DNA of 64,000 nucleotides, from positions 28,127,175-28,191,174 of the forward strand of contig CM023540.1 of the NCBI GenBank assembly GCA_013350335.1, given 5' to 3'. The DNA comes from Chimonanthus salicifolius (taxonomy: Eukaryota; Streptophyta; Magnoliopsida; Laurales; Calycanthaceae). The stretch's first letter is position 1, and every line of letters begins with the position of its first letter. The translations under genes were made by a program, and so were the position numbers. Below, one piece after another: positions 59,477-64,000 of the stretch. The notes under the pieces were generated by a model that was not told where the DNA came from, ran no database searches, and worked only from the letters and a program-made list of their open reading frames with translations.

Positions 59477-60468
59477 TGATGTGGACATCCATGGACATGA
59501 TCAAAATTTTAATTTTGACCTGGGCAGGTGCATTAGCAAATTAGCAAGTTCGGACTCTAAATCGAAAGATGAAAATTTTATTTTCGATCCCGGCGGGGTG
59601 CGAGCAATTTGGATCAGTCCAAAATCCAAGTTGAACCAAGCTCAATTCCCATCAAGCCAACAGATCAACTTGGGCCCAAAGACATGAAGACCCAAGCACA
59701 TTAACTTGCATGGCATGGGTGTTGAGTTAAGAGTTTTAAGTAAAGTGGGAATTGATTTACAAGCAACGTTGGAAACTTCTACAAGCAACAACGTTTTGGA
59801 ATGGGTAGCTTATCTAATTTTAGTTAGAATTAGATTAGGATTAGATATATTTAGTTATTTCCAACTTAGATATTGTGTTTAATTTAGAACTTTGTTATTT
59901 TTGAAATTTGAGATTGTATGTGAGAAGGTCGTTCCTATTAGATTTAGGAGATGGTTTTTCCTATTTAATGGATTGTAATCGGTAGATTGAAGGGGTTTTT
60001 TTTATTAATAAAAGTTTATTTTGTTTCTTAGCAAACGGTGGTTTGTTTGTGTGTTTGTGAATTTGAGTTTCACAACCGTCGTGGAGGAAGAATCTCTGCA
60101 AAAGTGCACATTTTCGCTGGAATATCCAGCCAGTTGTCTTGTGAATCCTTGCTGCAACAACCAGCAACTGAGGTTGACGCTGCCATTGCAGCAAAGCAGC
60201 AAATTGTTGCAGAATCCAGGCCCAAACTGCCGTCTTCAGGTTCAGTTCAGCCCAACGCCAGTTTGCAGGTTCAGAATTTTGCTGTTTTACTCTCGGGTTT
60301 TCTTGTTATAGTTTCAGATCCGATATTGTCGGGGTTAGTCTTGTTATTTCAATTCAGATCATATAGATTTTATATGACTATTATTTTGACACCGATCTAT
60401 TCAAGTTGTGTTTAAGCTTCTGCTTCGTATTCGGATTTTCGACAATTTATTTGTCTTAACCTACATCA
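59477..60468 (+). mobile_element. Solo LTR, unit B
   Basis: 992 bp with the same ends, the same TCTAT target duplication (59472-59476 and 60469-60473) and very high similarity to 50392-51384. It is the same insertion, copied with the unit. Confidence 0.9.
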
Positions 60469-62139
60469 TCTATGTACAGACTTTGATTAGATATAAGATT
60501 ATATATGAGGGATAAAAATAAAACGCAATAAGTGTGATCTTCACTTTGACTAACTACTTTTAACTGTTAAGCAGTGCTTCAACTCTATGCATTTGTAAAC
60601 ATTAATACAAAGTTTGGAGTTCAAAAGTGATTATTTTCAACAAATTAAAAAGAATAGATTGGATGTCTGTATTTTTTTTTTTATAAAAAGGGTGCTGGAT
60701 TTATCTTTTTCTTCTCGTGGTAAAAGAATCTCCAATTGAGATTTGTTTCATTTGGCATTAAGTTGTTGTTTTTAAGTATACACGATCTTCACACTCCTAA
60801 CGGATTTGATTTTGGCCTGTTTGTTGTGAGAAATTATTAGAGTTTTGAAAGTTTTTAGAAATTTTATAAAGAAATCAAAATCCGAAAGTACAATTATGAA
60901 ATTGTATAATATTTTTATTCAAGATAATTTCATAGATTTCTCTATGGAAGTATAATTTTACGGTTCCAAATGATTTTGGTTAAACAATTTTGATATTTCA
61001 GCTAACATTTACAGCCCCCAAACAAAAGAATACCTTAGAAAATTTCTATATTGTTGAATCAATAGAAGTGACATTTAGAAATTTGAGAAATATGAAATTA
61101 TACTGTATTAAAACCAAGAACTTGACTAAGTTACTTGACTCGATGTCATTTAGTCATTTAGAATTTTGAGTTTTTAGATTATGTTCTTAATAGAAAAATC
61201 TTAATACGCTAAAAGAGTAAACTCAACCCAAATAAAAAACAGATTCAAACCAATTTAACCCGTTTAACTTGATTCAACTCAAACCCGACTCATTTCTCAA
61301 TCTAGTTGCATGCGACTTGGCATTATGATAAACGATGTTGTAAATGATATGGTGATGTATGGCAACTATGTAGATGCTGATCGTAACACTTAATCAACAA
61401 AAGTTTTGATAATATAGAAGCAGTAACGTGTTTCAAAATAAAAGAAAAAGAATTAATCGTTTATTTTAAATGCCATTAAAATTAGGTTACTATTGATTTC
61501 AATAAAATTGAATTAATAATTAAAAGTGTCTTTTAATTTTATTTTTTAAATTTAAAATGCTCTATGATTAGTTACTGATCCACTTAATTTTAAAAAAAAT
61601 ACTGCAAGATACAAATTCGATACTTTTTTTACTCTGTATTCCTTTTCTAAATCTTAAATAGAGCGTTACAAGACTCATCAGCAACTGACTTTTGTTTCCT
61701 TGTATTTATTTTCTACAGCTGAAATGGAATGATTTAGGCTATAGAAAAGGGGCAGATTGAATAGCATTGCCTTGGAATTCCTTTTTTCTAAAGTTAGAAA
61801 TGGTAAATCTGCATTTATATAAAGTAAATTTGATAGAAAAAAAAATGCAAAATGATAGACGAGGGGTAGAAGAGTGAAAACAAAAGTAGCTCTCATTTAC
61901 CTATGTTTGATAACAAAGGAAAATGGTAAGAAAATAGTGAGTTCTCCTTCTCCTATATTTAAGGGAAACCTCATTCAACGAAAACTACAGCAGAAACGAA
62001 ACCTGTAAAATTTACCTCAGATCCAAAAGGCAACGTACGTGGATTTGTCTGAGTTCACGTATAAGATTTCATCGCATTTCTCTATCGCACAAAATAATCA
62101 AAATTTATTATGATCGACCTCTACCGGCGTCGAGATCCA

Positions 62140-62200
62140 AATTCACTTAATAGAAGGACCACCCACGTCTGTTCTCTTTCAGAGTGGTGCCATGTGAATT
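62140..62200 (+). promoter_or_regulatory. ACGT-box module 1 of unit C
   Basis: Equivalent to 53050, with CCCACGTCTGTTC and GCCATGTGAATT. Confidence 0.5.
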
Positions 62201-63554
62201 AAAATCAAAGTTGTCACTTGCAGGCAGGAGTCAGCTTCAATACCTCAATACATCCAATAACTTCCAACCATAGAAATTCACTGCATGATTTTTGAACTTT
62301 TGAAGAATAGACTGGGATGTTTGTATTTGTATTATAAAAAGGATAATGGATTGATCTTTCTATTCTAGTGGTAAAAGAATCTCCAATGAATCTTGCACTA
62401 ATTAATATTTGTTTCATTTGGCATTAAGTTGTTGTTTTATTTGATCTTCAGAACGCCAATAGATTTGGTTTTGTCTCGTTTATTGTGAGAAATTATTATA
62501 CTTCTGAAAGTTGTAGAAATCTTACAAAAACTCAGAATTGGAAAGTAATATTATGAAATTATATAGTATTTTGATTCAAGAGAATTTCATAGATTTCATA
62601 TAAGCTTAGACTAATAGTTTGAGTATTCTCATTCTCTCTTTTTGTAGTATAGGAGTTTTACTGATTTTTAGGATTCTTTGTGCCTGGCCCGAGTTGTGGG
62701 CTTCCTCTTTTATTTCTCGCTCGCTTTTTGAGCTCATCCTTATATCTCTTGGGGTTTTTCCCCGCCTCTGAATAAACTTACCCATTTGTTAAAAAAAAAT
62801 ATATATATAATTTTACGGTTTGAAATGATTTTAATTAAACAAATTTGATATTTCAGCTAACATTTACAGGCCCCCAAGCACAAGACTACCCTAGATAATT
62901 TCCATATTGTTGAATCAAAAGAATTGACATTTATAAATTGGAAAATCATGAATTCTAATTTAATCGTGTTAGTGTTTTTTTTTCCCCATTTTTAAACATT
63001 TAGAAACCATTAAAATTTTCTCTGTGTAAAAAAATTAAGAAGATACTTTTCACTCTATTAAAAAATATTTACTCAAATAACAACCAAAATCTATTGATAA
63101 TTTAGTTTGCGCATATTTCATAATGCATTGTTCCACCGTATCGTTGTCTACAAGAAACTACATAGAAATGAACATGAATGGTTCTGCTTATACCAATGTG
63201 GTCCTAAACTTTATCTTTTCTGTACATTTGGCTTTTATTAAACCCCCTACCCCCATCCCTCCCACCCCCATCTAAACCATATTTTGAGAATATTAATTTA
63301 AGAAATATAAAAATTATTTTATTTTTAATATACCTTAATTAAAGATATCTAAAAGGGTCACTCTCCTCAATTCTATACCCAGTGTATGTGGATTGAGAAA
63401 TTTAGACAATTCGAAGGATTAGTTGTTAAAATTATTTTTTAAAACAAGCTCTTTCAAAAGCTTTCTATGTCTTAGTTGTTAAATTTAGAAATCTGATTAT
63501 TTTTCTTTTTAGTCACATTTCTCTATCGCACTGGATGATCTGAATTCATGATCC

Positions 63555-63615
63555 ATATTCACTCAGTAGCAGGACCACCCACGTGTATTCTGTCAGTAGT
63601 GCCACGTGAATTAAA
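63555..63615 (+). promoter_or_regulatory. G-box module 2 of unit C
   Basis: Equivalent to 54470, with two CACGTG sites (CCCACGTGTATTC and GCCACGTGAATT). Confidence 0.5.
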
Positions 63616-64000
63616 ATCGTCCGATAATTCACCTGAATACTTCCAAGTTCCAATAATTTTGTATCATGATTTTGGTACTGAGATAGTCATTATATCTGCG
63701 TGTTTTGTGTTGTGGCATGGCTTTTCGTTTTTACATTGGGCGGTTTTTTTTTTTTAAAAAAAAAAATTTGTGTTGCTTGTTGTTCCTTTTACTACTTCTC
63801 ACGCCTTCTTATCTATTAATATTTAAATTAATTATAAAAAAATAGATGAATAATAATTATAAATTTATTAAAGAAAATTATAAATAAAATTTAGAATTCT
63901 AGTGTAGAAATTTTCACTTAAATATGCAATTTAGACAATATAATCTCGGTTTAATTAGTTTGTGAATTTTCTACACTTTTATAAATATTTAGACAATATT

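Larger units (their letters stand above)
52024..61108 (+). repeat. Tandem array unit B (about 9.1 kb)
   Basis: Same order as unit A, but with two deletions in the 3' half. At about 58828 it skips sequence equivalent to 48162-49158 (joint at AAAGA). At about 59170 it skips 49446-50078, which removes the truncated MMP. Bases 59463-61108 are nearly identical to 50383-52023 of unit A, while the MMP half is more diverged, so exchange between units has been uneven. Confidence 0.85.
61109..64000 (+). repeat. Tandem array unit C, cut by the window end
   Basis: Nearly identical to 52024-54915 of unit B. It contains ACGT modules at about 62140-62200 and 63555-63615, and the A-tailed insert at about 62604-62805. 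By analogy with unit B the next MMP gene should start about 1.6 kb beyond the window, near position 65,600. Confidence 0.85.

Overview
This is AT-rich nuclear DNA from a flowering plant, probably a eudicot. The evidence is plant-type intronless matrix metalloproteinase (MMP, matrixin) genes, a GT90 gene with six coding exons and GT-AG introns, and dense plant repeats: SINEs, MITEs, Mutator-like elements, solo LTRs and foldback elements. No species is claimed. Coordinates were read by hand, so repeat edges may be off by a few bases.

Most of the window is a locus of repeated duplication of one MMP gene. Three copies are intact: 4342-5313, 45795-46751 and 56540-57502. Each has a signal peptide, a propeptide with the cysteine switch, and a zinc-binding HExxHxxGxxH motif followed by a Met-turn. 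Four copies are broken: a 5' stub at 8785-8872, a truncated inverted copy at 33007-33772 (minus strand), a frameshifted copy at 34002-34970, and a 5' piece fused to 3' flanking DNA at 49809-49970.

Layout. 1-5.7 kb: MMP upstream block, interrupted by a foldback element, then MMP gene 1. 5.7-14.8 kb: repeats, including a small LTR element, a TIR element and an orphan exon-like ORF. 14.8-23.3 kb: a complete minus-strand gene for a rumi/DUF821-type O-glucosyltransferase, with a spliced 5' UTR. 23.7-27 kb: nested MITEs and a solo LTR. 27.1-33 kb: two tandem copies of the MMP upstream block, the second split by a decayed MULE. 33-35 kb: an antisense MMP copy and a sense MMP copy beside duplicated promoters. 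35-41.5 kb: decayed array sequence, a nested transposon and featureless DNA. 41.5-64 kb: a tandem array of about 10.5 kb (unit A), 9.1 kb (unit B) and an incomplete unit C. Units A and B each carry one intact MMP gene and one solo LTR; unit C leaves the window before its MMP position.

The intact MMPs are predicted to be secreted zinc endopeptidases that act on apoplastic or cell-wall proteins. The glucosyltransferase is an unrelated gene caught between duplicated MMP blocks. The most notable structure is the antisense-plus-sense MMP pair at 32.95-34.97 kb. A single transcript across it could fold into a long hairpin and yield small RNAs against the intact MMP genes; this is an inference, not shown.
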